Positions 27,601 to 35,659 of a stretch of DNA of 64,000 nt are shown here, one piece after another. The notes beneath the pieces were generated by a model. The model saw only the letters and a program-made list of their open reading frames with translations. It did no database searches and was not told where the DNA came from. Location: positions 1 to 64,000 of the forward strand of contig JANXYO010000091.1 of NCBI GenBank assembly GCA_025356015.1. Reading direction: 5' to 3'. This DNA comes from Spirochaetaceae bacterium (GTDB lineage Bacteria > Spirochaetota > Spirochaetia > Treponematales > Rectinemataceae). How positions within the stretch are numbered: position 1 is the first letter of the stretch; each line of letters begins with the position of its first letter. Made by a program: the position numbers and the translations under genes.

Positions 27601-27724
27601 GACTGCGGGCCTCGAGGGCGAAGGTCTCGCGGAATCCCGCCTCGGGAATCTCGAAGATCGTGCGCTTGGCTGCGTATTCGCCTGCCATGCGCCCCAGCAG
27701 CTGCTTAAGCGCGGTCGTGTCCAT
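24599..27724 (-). CDS. ygfK: YgfK, flavin/Fe-S oxidoreductase ('putative selenate reductase' subunit)
   Basis: A protein of about 1041 residues with the YgfK layout. First comes a dihydroorotate-dehydrogenase-like barrel (SLPVGPAAGPHSQIA, STMHGCPPAEIEGIG, VKLNPTLLGYYTVRGILD). Next is a GltD-type Fe-S segment (CIEACPVKQ, CDHVCQEACNR), then a two-dinucleotide flavoprotein domain (VAVIGAGPAGLACAHHLA, VVVAGGGNTAMDAVR, IGESAD). Last are two ferredoxin-like motifs (CLSCDSACLRCVEVCP and CNECGNCGVFCPF). It probably passes electrons between NAD(P)H or ferredoxin and XdhD-YgfM. I chose ATG 27724, with AGGTGA 8 bases ahead; ATG 27748, overlapping hyuA, is an alternative. The name 'selenate reductase' is historical. 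Confidence 0.92.
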   Translation of the reverse strand: MDTTALKQLLGRMAGEYAAKRTIFEIPEAGFRETFALEARSPDLKVMSGVASLPVGPAAGPHSQIAPNIVAAYLAGARTFELKTVQENDSLDIEKPCIEAFDEGHNTEWSTELSLDQARDEYLNAWIAVNLLAAVFSSKPKSFLFNISVGYTLAGIKGARVNAYIEAMRSPSRLPQWANDMHEVSAFVESPGFLAAFGSDALAKARALVAAFPAKPVHSVTISTMHGCPPAEIEGIGAYLIEEKGFDTFVKLNPTLLGYYTVRGILDHTGWKDIGLKRDTFEHDLQFKDALGLIRSLSKKAEDSGLRFGIKLSNTLANENTGGFLPGAERYMSGRALFAVTTRLAADLAAALPEFDQRFSYCGGASALNVAELIAAGMGPVTVATDVLKPGGYLRFGQMAEEAVRALPGSPERPDAKKLAALAAAALERPEYRKAWKQGRGRIERKLPLFDCFAAPCIEACPVKQKAPAYIRLAAAGDSRAAIETILADNPLPFITGTLCDHVCQEACNRNDYEGSVEIRASKLGCAKAASLPVVRAKPAAFKGRVAVIGAGPAGLACAHHLALAGVPVTVFDRASGAGGVPANTLPAFRIEASALKKDIERIESLGVEFRFGADVDSLGKLEAEGFTSFFACSGAPVPKPLAIEGSGVRVVDALAFLESARGVATGGGAGDFAGIKHVVVAGGGNTAMDAVRVATRIPGINEVRLSYRRSLEEMPADKEELGNALAEGGKLMALSLPERAIPASGAAPSSLVLRLMELGEKDASGRRSPRPSDRTESVHCDLLVAAIGESADRSLLEKLGATYGKDGKPVYDKESQATARKGLYLGGDAARGPSSIISAAADGRRAAYAIMREAGIEPPKQGYRAIAPEAARLAARGRLQGPLAPVAAGFAQREADRCLSCDSACLRCVEVCPNRANMAIPGVAAPWSDTSIAEPWRDAFQILHVDALCNECGNCGVFCPFEGGEPYRHKATLFSGRKALEASKNSGFAFAGTGRLAYRTAYEGPVAEIEASAMAASREPMVVLARSIHKDHAYLNGGSK

Positions 27725-27732
27725 TACCTTGC

Positions 27733-29127
27733 TCACCTGTACCCCCATGTCAGATATGCTCCGAAGCCAGGCTCCACGAGGATGCCCGATCGGTCCGATG
27801 AATCCATGTTCTTGTCGAAATTGTGAACATCAAAGACGCAGGTGCCGCGGACCCAGGTCGATTCGATCCGACCCTTGAGCTCCATCCCCTCGAAGGGAGT
27901 GATCCTGCCCTTTGAGAGGAGGCGCCTGCCCTCGATTCGCGTCGTGCCATCGGGGTCGACCAGGACGAAGTCGGCGTCCTTGCCTGCGGCGACCGAGCCC
28001 TTGCGCGCGTCGAGGCCATAGCGTGCCGCCGCGGCCCCCGAGCTCGCCTCGAGGAAGCGCCGCAGGCCGAGGCGGCCCGAGAGCCAGGCCTCGGAGATGA
28101 GGTAGGGGAACATCGTGCCAGTCCCCGGTATTCCGCCGTAGGCCGTCCAGATGTCCCCGGTGTTCTTCTCGGCCTCAGGCGCAGGGGCGTGGTCGCTCGC
28201 CACAAAGCCGATCTTCCCCTCGGCGAGGAGGGCCCATAGCCCCTCACGCTCATGCGTGGACTTCACCACGGGAGCTGTCTTCAGCGAGGCGCCGAGGCGG
28301 GGGAAATCATCACGCGTGAAGGCCAGATAGTGGGCGCAGGTCTCACAGGTGGCGCCCGCGGCGGTCGCTGAGCGGGCGGCCTCGGCCGTGCCGACGTGCA
28401 CAATGTGAAGGGAGGCCTCGTGGCCACGCGCCAGCGCGAGGGCCGTGGCGACGGCGGCGAGCTCGGCCGGCTCGGCCCTGCTCTCGGCGTAGTCCGACCA
28501 CTCGGCCTTGGAAGAGCCCCGCCTCGTCTTGACCCTGGCCGTGGCGGCGGTCACGTAGTCGAGGTCCTCGGCGTGCAGGAGGATGGGGCGGCCAAGGGCG
28601 GCCCCTTCGGCGACGATGCGGGGGAAGTCGGCGTGGCTGACCCTCTTGAAGGTCTCCATGCCCGAGATGAAGTAGGACTTGAAGCCTACGACGCCTCCGG
28701 CGAGTTCGGCCATCGCGCCCGCGAGGCTGGACTCGACGCTGCCGCCCTCGACCCCGCCGAAGAGGGCGTAGTCGACGACGGCCCGGCCGCGTATGGCGGC
28801 GAGCTTGCCCTCGAGGGCAAGCCTGTTTGTCACCGGTGGCAGGGAGGTGCAGGGCATGTCGATGACCGTCGTCACTCCGCCCTTCGCGGCCTCCATCGTG
28901 CCGTGGTGGAAGTCCTCCCGGTGGGTGAAGCCCGGCTCGTCGAAGTGGACATGGGGATCGATCGCCCCCGGCAGGAGGACCAGGCCCCTGGCCTCGACCA
29001 CGGCCTCCCCGGGCTCCGATGCGATGAGCGGGGCTATCCTCTCGAAGCGGCCCTCGCGCACGCGGATCGAAACCTGTCGGGGCTCGTCCTCCCCGGGAAG
29101 GGCGGCGAGGCAATCCCTTATGATCAT
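27733..29127 (-). CDS. hyuA: cyclic amidohydrolase (HyuA/allantoinase-like)
   Basis: Hydantoinase/dihydropyrimidinase/allantoinase family enzyme, 464 residues. Dinuclear zinc site: DPHVHFDEPG, the carboxylated lysine in VVGFKSYF, LLHAEDLD, LHIVHVGT and ASDHAPAP. The DEPGFTHREDF stretch looks more allantoinase-like than D-hydantoinase-like. It should open the cyclic ureide made from the oxidised purine, giving a carbamoylated acid for YgeY and YgeW. The ATG at 29127 overlaps the upstream xdh gene by ATGA; an earlier in-frame start is less likely. The exact cyclic substrate is unknown. Confidence 0.87.
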   Translation of the reverse strand: MIIRDCLAALPGEDEPRQVSIRVREGRFERIAPLIASEPGEAVVEARGLVLLPGAIDPHVHFDEPGFTHREDFHHGTMEAAKGGVTTVIDMPCTSLPPVTNRLALEGKLAAIRGRAVVDYALFGGVEGGSVESSLAGAMAELAGGVVGFKSYFISGMETFKRVSHADFPRIVAEGAALGRPILLHAEDLDYVTAATARVKTRRGSSKAEWSDYAESRAEPAELAAVATALALARGHEASLHIVHVGTAEAARSATAAGATCETCAHYLAFTRDDFPRLGASLKTAPVVKSTHEREGLWALLAEGKIGFVASDHAPAPEAEKNTGDIWTAYGGIPGTGTMFPYLISEAWLSGRLGLRRFLEASSGAAAARYGLDARKGSVAAGKDADFVLVDPDGTTRIEGRRLLSKGRITPFEGMELKGRIESTWVRGTCVFDVHNFDKNMDSSDRSGILVEPGFGAYLTWGYR

Positions 29128-31454
29128 GACAGGGCCCCTTCGGCGCACTCGGGCTTTGGCGGCGCCAAGGCGCTGGCATCCTGGGCCCCCTTGGCCGGGG
29201 CCCCTGCCCCGGTGAGTATCGCGAGGGCCTTCTCGGGCGTCATGGGAAGGTCGTAGGAAGGCGCGAGGTCGGGCCTCGCCGATCGCAGCGCGTCGAGGAC
29301 GGCGAAGTAGCCCGCGATCCCGTACATGAAGGGAGGCTCGCCGATCGCCTTCGAGCGCATGACAGCCTTGGGGTTGCCCGCGTCGGCAAGGAACTCGACC
29401 TCCATCTCGGGCATGAAGTGGATGTCCGGAAGCTTGTAGGTCGAGAGTGTGTCGGTGAGGAGGCTGCCCTTGGAGTCGAAGCGGAGGTCCTCGAGGGCTG
29501 CCCAGCCGAGGCCCTGGGCGAAGGCTCCCTCGGTCTGGCCGAGGTCGACCGAGAGGTCAAGGCTCTCGCCTGAGTCGTGGACGATGGTGGCGGTGTCAAA
29601 GCGGTAGGTGCCGCGCAGGACGTCGAGCGTGGCAGTGACGGCGGCGCAGCCGTAGACGTGGTAGGCGAAGGGGCTGCCGCGCTCGGCCTTCATGTCGTAG
29701 AAGAGGCCGGGGGTCGCGTAGAAGCCGTGGGCCGAGAGGTCGACGCGCTCGAGGTGGGCCTCGTCGACGAGCTTGTTCCAGCCGAGGTCTGTGGGCTCGC
29801 AGCCGTTCACGACGAACTCGCCCTCGAGCCTCAAATTGCCGAGCTCCGCACCGAGCCTCTTCGCGGCGAAGGAAAGCAGGCGGGCCCTGATCTCCTCGCA
29901 GGCCGCGAGGGCGGCCATGCCGTTGATGTCGGCTCCCGTGCTCGCTGCCGTGGGGAAGGTGTTCGCCACCGTGCCGGTCTTCGTCGACTCGACCCGAATA
30001 CGAGCTTCCGAGATGCCGAGTGCACGGGCGGCGATGACCTGAATCTTCCGCGAGACCTGCTGGCCCATCTCGACAGCCCCCGTGGACACCGAGACCGAGC
30101 CGTCGTGGAAGACGTGCACCAAGGCCCCGCCCTGGTTCATGACGAGCTTGGTGAAGGATACGCCGAAGGCCAGGGGGAGGATGGCCGCCCCGCGCTTCTC
30201 GAGGGCGTGGGAAGCGTTGAAGCTATCCATCTCGGCCCGCAGCGATTTCCATCCCGACTTCTCGAGGAGCCGGTCCACGGAGCGCCCGGTGTGGCAGTTC
30301 GCGAGGGGCTGGCCAAAGTGGAAGACATCACCCTCCTTTAGGAGGTTCTTCCTGCGAAGCTCGATGGGGTCCCAGCCGCCGGCGCGCGCGGCCGCGTCAA
30401 GGGCGCACTCCATGACAAAGATGCCCTGGGGAGCACCGAAGCCGCGGAAGGCGGTGAAGGGTATGAGGTTGGTGCGGCACATCCTGCCGGTCACCCTGAG
30501 GTTGGGGACGCGGTAGGCGCTCGCGGCGTGGAAGAGGGTGCGCGAGAGGATGGCGGGGGAGAGGTCGCAGGCCGCGCCCGAGTTCTGGTAGTAGTCTGCC
30601 TCGAAGGCGAGGATGCGCCCCTCGGCGTCGAGGCCGAGGCGGAAGTCGGCCGAGTAGGGGTGGCGCTTTCCAGTCCAGGCCATGTCCTCGCGGCGGCTCA
30701 GGTAGACCTTGACCTGCCTTTTAGTGGCAAGGGCGCCCAGGGCGGCGAGGGCGGCCCAGCCCGCTGCCTGGTCCTCCTTGCCGCCGAAGCCCCCGCCGAG
30801 GCGGCGGGTCTCGATCTCGACAGCGTTCATGCTCAGGCCGAGGACACGGGCCACGGCGTGCTGCACTCCGGAAGGGGCCTGGGTGCCCGAGAGCACGAAG
30901 ACCCGGCCGCCTTCCCTGGGTTCGGCTATCGCGCCCTGGGTCTCGAGATAGACGTGCTCTTGACCGCCCGACTCTGTCCTGCCCGAGACCACGATGGCCG
31001 AGCGGGCGAAGGCTGAAGACGTGTCGCCCGAGGCCATGGTCCTCGAGGGAAGTATGTAGGAGCCCCGGCTTGAGGCCTCGCGCGCGTCGAGGACGGGCTC
31101 AAGCTCCTCGTAGTCGATGGCGACGAGGGTCGCGGCCTTGCGGGCCATCGCCTGGGTCGCGGCGAGGACGAGGGCTATGCCCTGGCCCTTGAAGCCCCAC
31201 TCGCCCTCGACAAGGAGGGGCTCGTCGGGCACCGAGGCACCGAGCTGGTTCTCCCCGGGGACACAGGCGGCGCTGAGGACACGGACAGAGGGGTCGAGGG
31301 CGAGGGCGGGCCTTGGGTCGATGCCAAGGAGCCTGCCTCGGGCGCAGGGAGTGACGGCGAGGGTCCCGTGGAGCATGCCCCGCGGCTCGTCGGAATCGTC
31401 GATGTAGGCGGTGAGGCCTTGGACGTTCAGCTCGGATTCGAGGATGCGGCTCAC
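29124..31454 (-). CDS. xanthine dehydrogenase, molybdenum-binding subunit
   Basis: Mo-binding subunit of a classical xanthine dehydrogenase, 776 residues, matching the ~777 of Rhodobacter-type XdhB. Substrate and catalytic residues are all present: QEHVYLET (165-172), the Glu of GGGFGGKE (220-227), the Arg of AFRGFGAPQ near residue 335, and the late Glu of IGEPPFMYG. It should oxidise hypoxanthine to xanthine and xanthine to urate, or run in reverse at low potential. The partner Fe-S/FAD subunit gene is just upstream, overlapping by ATGA. It keeps the residues that XdhD, in the same operon, has lost. Confidence 0.92.
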   Translation of the reverse strand: MSRILESELNVQGLTAYIDDSDEPRGMLHGTLAVTPCARGRLLGIDPRPALALDPSVRVLSAACVPGENQLGASVPDEPLLVEGEWGFKGQGIALVLAATQAMARKAATLVAIDYEELEPVLDAREASSRGSYILPSRTMASGDTSSAFARSAIVVSGRTESGGQEHVYLETQGAIAEPREGGRVFVLSGTQAPSGVQHAVARVLGLSMNAVEIETRRLGGGFGGKEDQAAGWAALAALGALATKRQVKVYLSRREDMAWTGKRHPYSADFRLGLDAEGRILAFEADYYQNSGAACDLSPAILSRTLFHAASAYRVPNLRVTGRMCRTNLIPFTAFRGFGAPQGIFVMECALDAAARAGGWDPIELRRKNLLKEGDVFHFGQPLANCHTGRSVDRLLEKSGWKSLRAEMDSFNASHALEKRGAAILPLAFGVSFTKLVMNQGGALVHVFHDGSVSVSTGAVEMGQQVSRKIQVIAARALGISEARIRVESTKTGTVANTFPTAASTGADINGMAALAACEEIRARLLSFAAKRLGAELGNLRLEGEFVVNGCEPTDLGWNKLVDEAHLERVDLSAHGFYATPGLFYDMKAERGSPFAYHVYGCAAVTATLDVLRGTYRFDTATIVHDSGESLDLSVDLGQTEGAFAQGLGWAALEDLRFDSKGSLLTDTLSTYKLPDIHFMPEMEVEFLADAGNPKAVMRSKAIGEPPFMYGIAGYFAVLDALRSARPDLAPSYDLPMTPEKALAILTGAGAPAKGAQDASALAPPKPECAEGALS

Positions 31455-32962
31455 GCGAGGACCTCCCTGGCCAGCTCGGCCTCGAGCTCGGGGAAGAGGG
31501 CGATGAAATGGGCGAGCACGAGACGGCCGAGGATCTTCTTGCGGTACTCGGCGCTCCCCCTCGCGTCGTCGATGGGGGAGACCTCGGCCATGGCCTGGCG
31601 CATCGCGGCCAGGGCTGTGGAAGCCTCGGCCTCCCGGCCCACGAGGAGGCGGGAGGTCTTCTCGAGGAGGAGTGGCACGGCCGCCACCCCGCCTGCCGAG
31701 ATCCGCGCCCGGGCGATGCGCGGGCGGCCGGGCTGGGCCTCGAGCTCGATGCAGGCGGCGCTGTTGACAGCGGCTATGTCGAGGTTCGCCCTCTTGGCGA
31801 TCTTCTCAAAATTGAAGACTCGGCCCGGGGCCCTCCCGATAAGGAAGGAGGCGATGATCTCGCCGGGAAGGAGGTCGAGCTTCTTGTAGCCAAGGAAGAG
31901 GCGCTCGAGGGGGAGCTCTCGCTCTCCGTGGGGACCACGCAGCCTGGCCACTGCAGCCAGGGCGAGGAGGATCGACGTGAGATCGCCGACCGGAGAGGCG
32001 TTGGCGACATTGCCGCCGACCGTCGCGCGGTTTCTCACGAGGATGCTCGCAAGGGCGCCCTCGAAGGCCCCGATCCCGCTCACGCAGGAGCGCACCAGGG
32101 GCGAGGAGAAGAAGTCCCTCCAGGCTACCGCGGCGCCCACTTCTATCCCTCCCGGGAACTCCACGATCCCGCGCAGATCCTCGTCGCGGGCCAGGAGTGC
32201 CAGGGGCTCGCGTCTGTCGGGCTTGGGATTGCGGACAAAGAAGTCGCTTCCTCCCGCGATGACGAGGGCCGGACCCGCGCCAGGGGCAGGCTGGGCCGTC
32301 TGCGAGCCGGGGGGCTGCGTCTGAGCGGCGGCCACGTTGGCTGGGAGGAGCTCGCCCCGGGCGAAGGCCCCGACCGAGGCCGGTATGACGGCGGCCTTCT
32401 CGAGCTCCGCGACGCGAGCGAGGAAATCGGTTGGCAGAGACGAGAACTCGGCCACCAGACGGGCAGCCGCCCGCTTGATCGCCCCATAGCCCGTGCAGCG
32501 GCAGAGGTTGCCCTCGACAGCCACGATGGCCGATTCTATGGAGTAGGGAGGTCCCTCGAGGAGGAAGGCGGTGAGGGAGACCACGATGCCCGGCGAGCAG
32601 AAGCCGCACTGACTCCCGTTCTCATCGAGCATGGCCCTCATGACCGGAGTGATGCCCGAGGCGGCCGCCTCGCGCAAACCTTCGATCGTGAGGAGATGGG
32701 CCTCCTCGAGATCGCCAAGGGCGAGGAGGCAGGAGGGCATGGCGCGGTAGCGGACCCATGGCGCCTGGCCCGGCCCAGAGGCGAGCCTCTCCCCGACCAG
32801 CACGGCGCAAGCTCCGCAGTCCCCCTCGCGGCAGCCCTCCTTCGTCCCGGTAAGGGCGAGGTCCCGCCTTATGAAATCGAGGGCGGGCGAGCCCCTCCAG
32901 GCCTCGGTCTCGACGGGAAGGCTGTTGGCGAGGAAGCGGAGCTTGCTGTCTTTCTTCGTCAC
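31451..32962 (-). CDS. xanthine dehydrogenase, fused 2Fe-2S/FAD subunit
   Basis: Small subunit of a bipartite xanthine dehydrogenase, 503 residues, with the XdhA domain order: two [2Fe-2S] sites first (GCREGDCGAC; CGFCSPG with NLCRCTGYG), then an FAD domain (VIAGGSDFFVRN near 235, RNRATVGGNVANASPVGD near 320). A Gln/Pro/Ala-rich linker of about 40 residues separates them. The start is GTG 32962 with AAGGA 7 bases upstream. The domain fusion (Fe-S with FAD, Mo separate) is the reverse of the XdhD/YgfM unit, so the two hydroxylases are different types, not copies. It is the first gene after the GntR regulator. Confidence 0.92.
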   Translation of the reverse strand: MTKKDSKLRFLANSLPVETEAWRGSPALDFIRRDLALTGTKEGCREGDCGACAVLVGERLASGPGQAPWVRYRAMPSCLLALGDLEEAHLLTIEGLREAAASGITPVMRAMLDENGSQCGFCSPGIVVSLTAFLLEGPPYSIESAIVAVEGNLCRCTGYGAIKRAAARLVAEFSSLPTDFLARVAELEKAAVIPASVGAFARGELLPANVAAAQTQPPGSQTAQPAPGAGPALVIAGGSDFFVRNPKPDRREPLALLARDEDLRGIVEFPGGIEVGAAVAWRDFFSSPLVRSCVSGIGAFEGALASILVRNRATVGGNVANASPVGDLTSILLALAAVARLRGPHGERELPLERLFLGYKKLDLLPGEIIASFLIGRAPGRVFNFEKIAKRANLDIAAVNSAACIELEAQPGRPRIARARISAGGVAAVPLLLEKTSRLLVGREAEASTALAAMRQAMAEVSPIDDARGSAEYRKKILGRLVLAHFIALFPELEAELAREVLA

Positions 32963-32980
32963 TTGAAGGTCCTTCCTTTT

Positions 32981-33727
32981 TCAGGAGCCGAATAGTCCGG
33001 TTTCCATCTCGAAGCCCTCATCGCCCCGGTATACCTCGTGGGCGATCATCAGGGGCCGTCTCGAGGCGTCGAAATAGACGGCCTCGATGGACAGGAGGGG
33101 GGAGCCCTGTGGCAGCTCGAGCAGGCCAGCGAGCTCGGCGTCGGCGGCGATGGCCCTGAAGTGCATCTCTCCGTCCCTGGCCCTGCGTTCGTGGTAGAGC
33201 TCGAGGAAGCGGTGGGGAGGGAAGGCCGCCTCCCCTGCGGGGATCACGGCCGCGAGCCCTTCGGCGACGATGCTGCTCGAGATGAGGCCCACGGGCAGCC
33301 TGTCGGCCTTGAAGAGACGGCGGATTGAGTAGATCTCCTGGCCCTGGTCGAGACCAAGCCTCGTGGCGTCCTCGCCGCTGGGCCTCACGAGGCCCTGGGC
33401 GAGGACCTTCATCGTGGCCACGCGGCCCGACTGCTCGATCTGGCGCTCGATGTCCCAGTCGCTGCCAGAGCGCAGGGTCACGCGGAAGGTTGGCGGGCAT
33501 GGATAGGTGCCGTCGCCGTGGCGCCTCCTGATGTGGCCCTCGGCCGCGAGGCTCGCGAGGGCGGTGCGGAGGGAGGACCTCGATACGCGGAACTCCTCGG
33601 CGAGCTGGGCTTCGGAGGGCATGCGCTGGTCGGCCTGGTAGAGACCGGCCAGGATGCGTTCCCTGAGGATGTCCGTCACCTGGTCTGCCAGGTTCCGCGA
33701 TCTGATTACGGGCGGTAGGTCGGCCAT
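32981..33727 (-). CDS. GntR-family regulator (UTRA domain)
   Basis: Transcription factor of 248 residues. A winged helix-turn-helix of GntR type lies at about residues 10-75 (MPSEAQLAEEFRVSRSSLRTALASL, with wing GHIRRRHGDGTY). A UTRA ligand domain follows, with IYSIRRLFKADRLPVGLISSSI and the C-terminal YRGDEGFEMET. UTRA regulators bind small metabolites; being first in the xdh-ygf operon, this one probably senses a purine or ureide and controls the pathway. The gene is 18 bases ahead of xdh, so it would be autoregulated. Confidence 0.9.
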   Translation of the reverse strand: MADLPPVIRSRNLADQVTDILRERILAGLYQADQRMPSEAQLAEEFRVSRSSLRTALASLAAEGHIRRRHGDGTYPCPPTFRVTLRSGSDWDIERQIEQSGRVATMKVLAQGLVRPSGEDATRLGLDQGQEIYSIRRLFKADRLPVGLISSSIVAEGLAAVIPAGEAAFPPHRFLELYHERRARDGEMHFRAIAADAELAGLLELPQGSPLLSIEAVYFDASRRPLMIAHEVYRGDEGFEMETGLFGS

Positions 33728-33845
33728 GTTCGGTATGAATATCCCCCTGCAAAGATGGAACCGCGGAGGCGCATCTCATTATTCGGCAGTCGTCATACAT
33801 CTATACCACTGAAAGGCCGAATGCGCCAGTGGCCTTCTGATCAAA

Positions 33846-35564
33846 TCAGTCGACGAAGAGGTCGACGGGACTGAAGCTCACGACATCGATGAGGCCGCGG
33901 TCGGTGATCTTGAGGCTCGGGATGACGGGCAGGGCCATGAAGGAGAGGGTCATGAGGGGGGAACCCAGTGCCAGTCCCTCGCGCTCGAAGAGCTCCTCGA
34001 AGGCCCGGAGCCGCTCCACCACGAAGGCCGCGCCGCGGTCGCTCATGAGGCCGGCGACGGGCAGGGGGAGATCGAGGATGACCTCATCCTCCACGGCGAA
34101 GACAAAGCCGCCCTTCATCTTGTTGAGATGGCGGGCCGCCTTGAAGATCGAGGCGTCGTCGACACCGGCCACGATCATGTTGTGCGAGTCGTGGCTCACC
34201 GTTCCGCCAAGGGCTCCGCGCTTGAGGCCAAGGCCCGTGATGAAGCCCTTGCCAATGTTCCCCGAGCCAGTGTGCCGCTCGATGACGAAGATCCTCACGA
34301 GGTCACGCTCGAGGTCGCTGACGCACAGGCCAGCCTCGACCCTGGGCTCCACGATCCTCTCGCCTGTGATGATCGAGCCCGGGGATGCCTCGATGACCCT
34401 GATCCTCCTGCCCTGGGCCGGGATGCGGAAATCGTCCTCGGTGAGCCACTTGATGTTGACCGAGTCGCGGACCGGCGGCCTCGCCGAGGGCGTCTCTGTG
34501 ATCATGCGCCCTTCCTCGGCGACCAGGAGGCCGTCCTTGTAGACGAACTTGGCCCTAAAGTCCTCGAGACTCTCGAAGGCGACGAGGTCGGCCTTGAAGC
34601 CGGGGGCGATCGCCCCCGCGTCGGGAATGCCGAACCAGTGGGCTGGGTTCAGGCAGGCGATGGTGAAGGCGTCGATCACCGAGACGCCCCCCGCGAGGAG
34701 GAGGCGCAGGGCATGGTCCATGTGGCCCTCATCGACCAGGTCGTTGGCATGGCGGTCGTCTGAGCAGATGAGGAAGCGCGAGGCCGTGCGCGCGTTCACC
34801 GCTGGCAGGAGGGATTTCAGGTCCTTGGCCGTCGATCCCTCCCTGAGCATGACATACATTCCCTTGGAGACCTTCTCCTCGGCCTCCCGGGGGTTCGTGC
34901 ACTCGTGGTCTGAGCCGATGCCAGCGGCTATGTAGGCAGAGAGGGGCCCGCCTGAGAGCCCTGGCGCGTGACCGTCCACTGGCTTCCCCGCGTCGCGGAA
35001 GAGGGCGATCTTGTCGAGGAGCTTCTGGTCCTTGTACAGGACGCCCGGGTAGTTCATCACCTCGCCAAGGCCGAGGACCCTGGCCTCGCGGAGGAAGGGG
35101 TGCATGTCCGAGGCGTAGAGGGCGGCTCCGGCGGTGTCGAAGTCCGTGGCGGGGACGCAGGAGGGGACCATGAGGTAGACGTCGATCGGGAGGCCCTCGC
35201 TCGCGGCGAGCATGTAGCGCATGCCCTCATAGCCCATGACATTGGCGATCTCGTGGGGGTCGGCGACCACCGTCGTCGTGCCGTGGGGGGCGACGACCCT
35301 GGCGTACTCGGGCGGGGAGAGGAGTGATGACTCGATGTGGACGTGGGCGTCGATGAGGCCGGGGGCGAGATAGAGGCCCTTGAGGTCGATGGTGCGCTCG
35401 GCCCTAAGCCCGTCGTTCACCCCGGCTATCCTTCCCTTCCTGATCGAGACCGTCGAGCCCTTTCGCAGCTCCCCGCGGAAGAGGTCGACTATCGTGCAGT
35501 TGGCGAGGTTGAGGTCGCAGGGCGCCGCGCCCTGGGCTGCGTCGATCAGGTCCTTTCCGGTCAC
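33846..35564 (-). CDS. ade: adenine deaminase
   Basis: Amidohydrolase-family adenine deaminase (adenine to hypoxanthine and ammonia), 572 residues, the normal size. Signatures: LIDAHVHIESSLLSPPEYA, GTTTVVADPHEIANVMG, VDGHAPGLSGGPLSAYIAAG, SDHECT, ICSDDRHANDL and the C-terminal SHDSHNMIVAG block. The GTG at 35564 has AAGGGGGA just upstream and was chosen over an upstream in-frame start that would add 16 atypical residues. It lies between the importer and the regulator/xanthine dehydrogenase genes, so it supplies hypoxanthine to the hydroxylase. Confidence 0.94.
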   Translation of the reverse strand: MTGKDLIDAAQGAAPCDLNLANCTIVDLFRGELRKGSTVSIRKGRIAGVNDGLRAERTIDLKGLYLAPGLIDAHVHIESSLLSPPEYARVVAPHGTTTVVADPHEIANVMGYEGMRYMLAASEGLPIDVYLMVPSCVPATDFDTAGAALYASDMHPFLREARVLGLGEVMNYPGVLYKDQKLLDKIALFRDAGKPVDGHAPGLSGGPLSAYIAAGIGSDHECTNPREAEEKVSKGMYVMLREGSTAKDLKSLLPAVNARTASRFLICSDDRHANDLVDEGHMDHALRLLLAGGVSVIDAFTIACLNPAHWFGIPDAGAIAPGFKADLVAFESLEDFRAKFVYKDGLLVAEEGRMITETPSARPPVRDSVNIKWLTEDDFRIPAQGRRIRVIEASPGSIITGERIVEPRVEAGLCVSDLERDLVRIFVIERHTGSGNIGKGFITGLGLKRGALGGTVSHDSHNMIVAGVDDASIFKAARHLNKMKGGFVFAVEDEVILDLPLPVAGLMSDRGAAFVVERLRAFEELFEREGLALGSPLMTLSFMALPVIPSLKITDRGLIDVVSFSPVDLFVD

Positions 35565-35600
35565 GTGTTCCCCCTTAGAAAGGCGTGCGCCGCCAGAACT

Positions 35601-35657
35601 AGTTTCGCGCACGCGGGCGAAACTGCAAGGACCCTAGCCCGGTCCCGCGCGAAACTG
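35601..35657. promoter_or_regulatory. repeated GTTTCGC half-sites upstream of adenine deaminase
   Basis: AGTTTCGC (35601-35608) and GCGAAACT (35617-35624) form a perfect 8-base inverted repeat around 8 bases. A third copy, GCGAAACTG, ends at 35657, 32 bases from the second. All lie between the importer gene and the adenine deaminase start. Candidate operator; the binding protein is unknown. Confidence 0.45.
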
Positions 35658-35659
35658 CC

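Noticed and set aside
24599-27724. Selenate reductase as the function of YgfK/XdhD/YgfM
   Set aside because: That label comes from early genome comparison. The context of purine deaminases, hydantoinase and a purine importer fits purine metabolism better.
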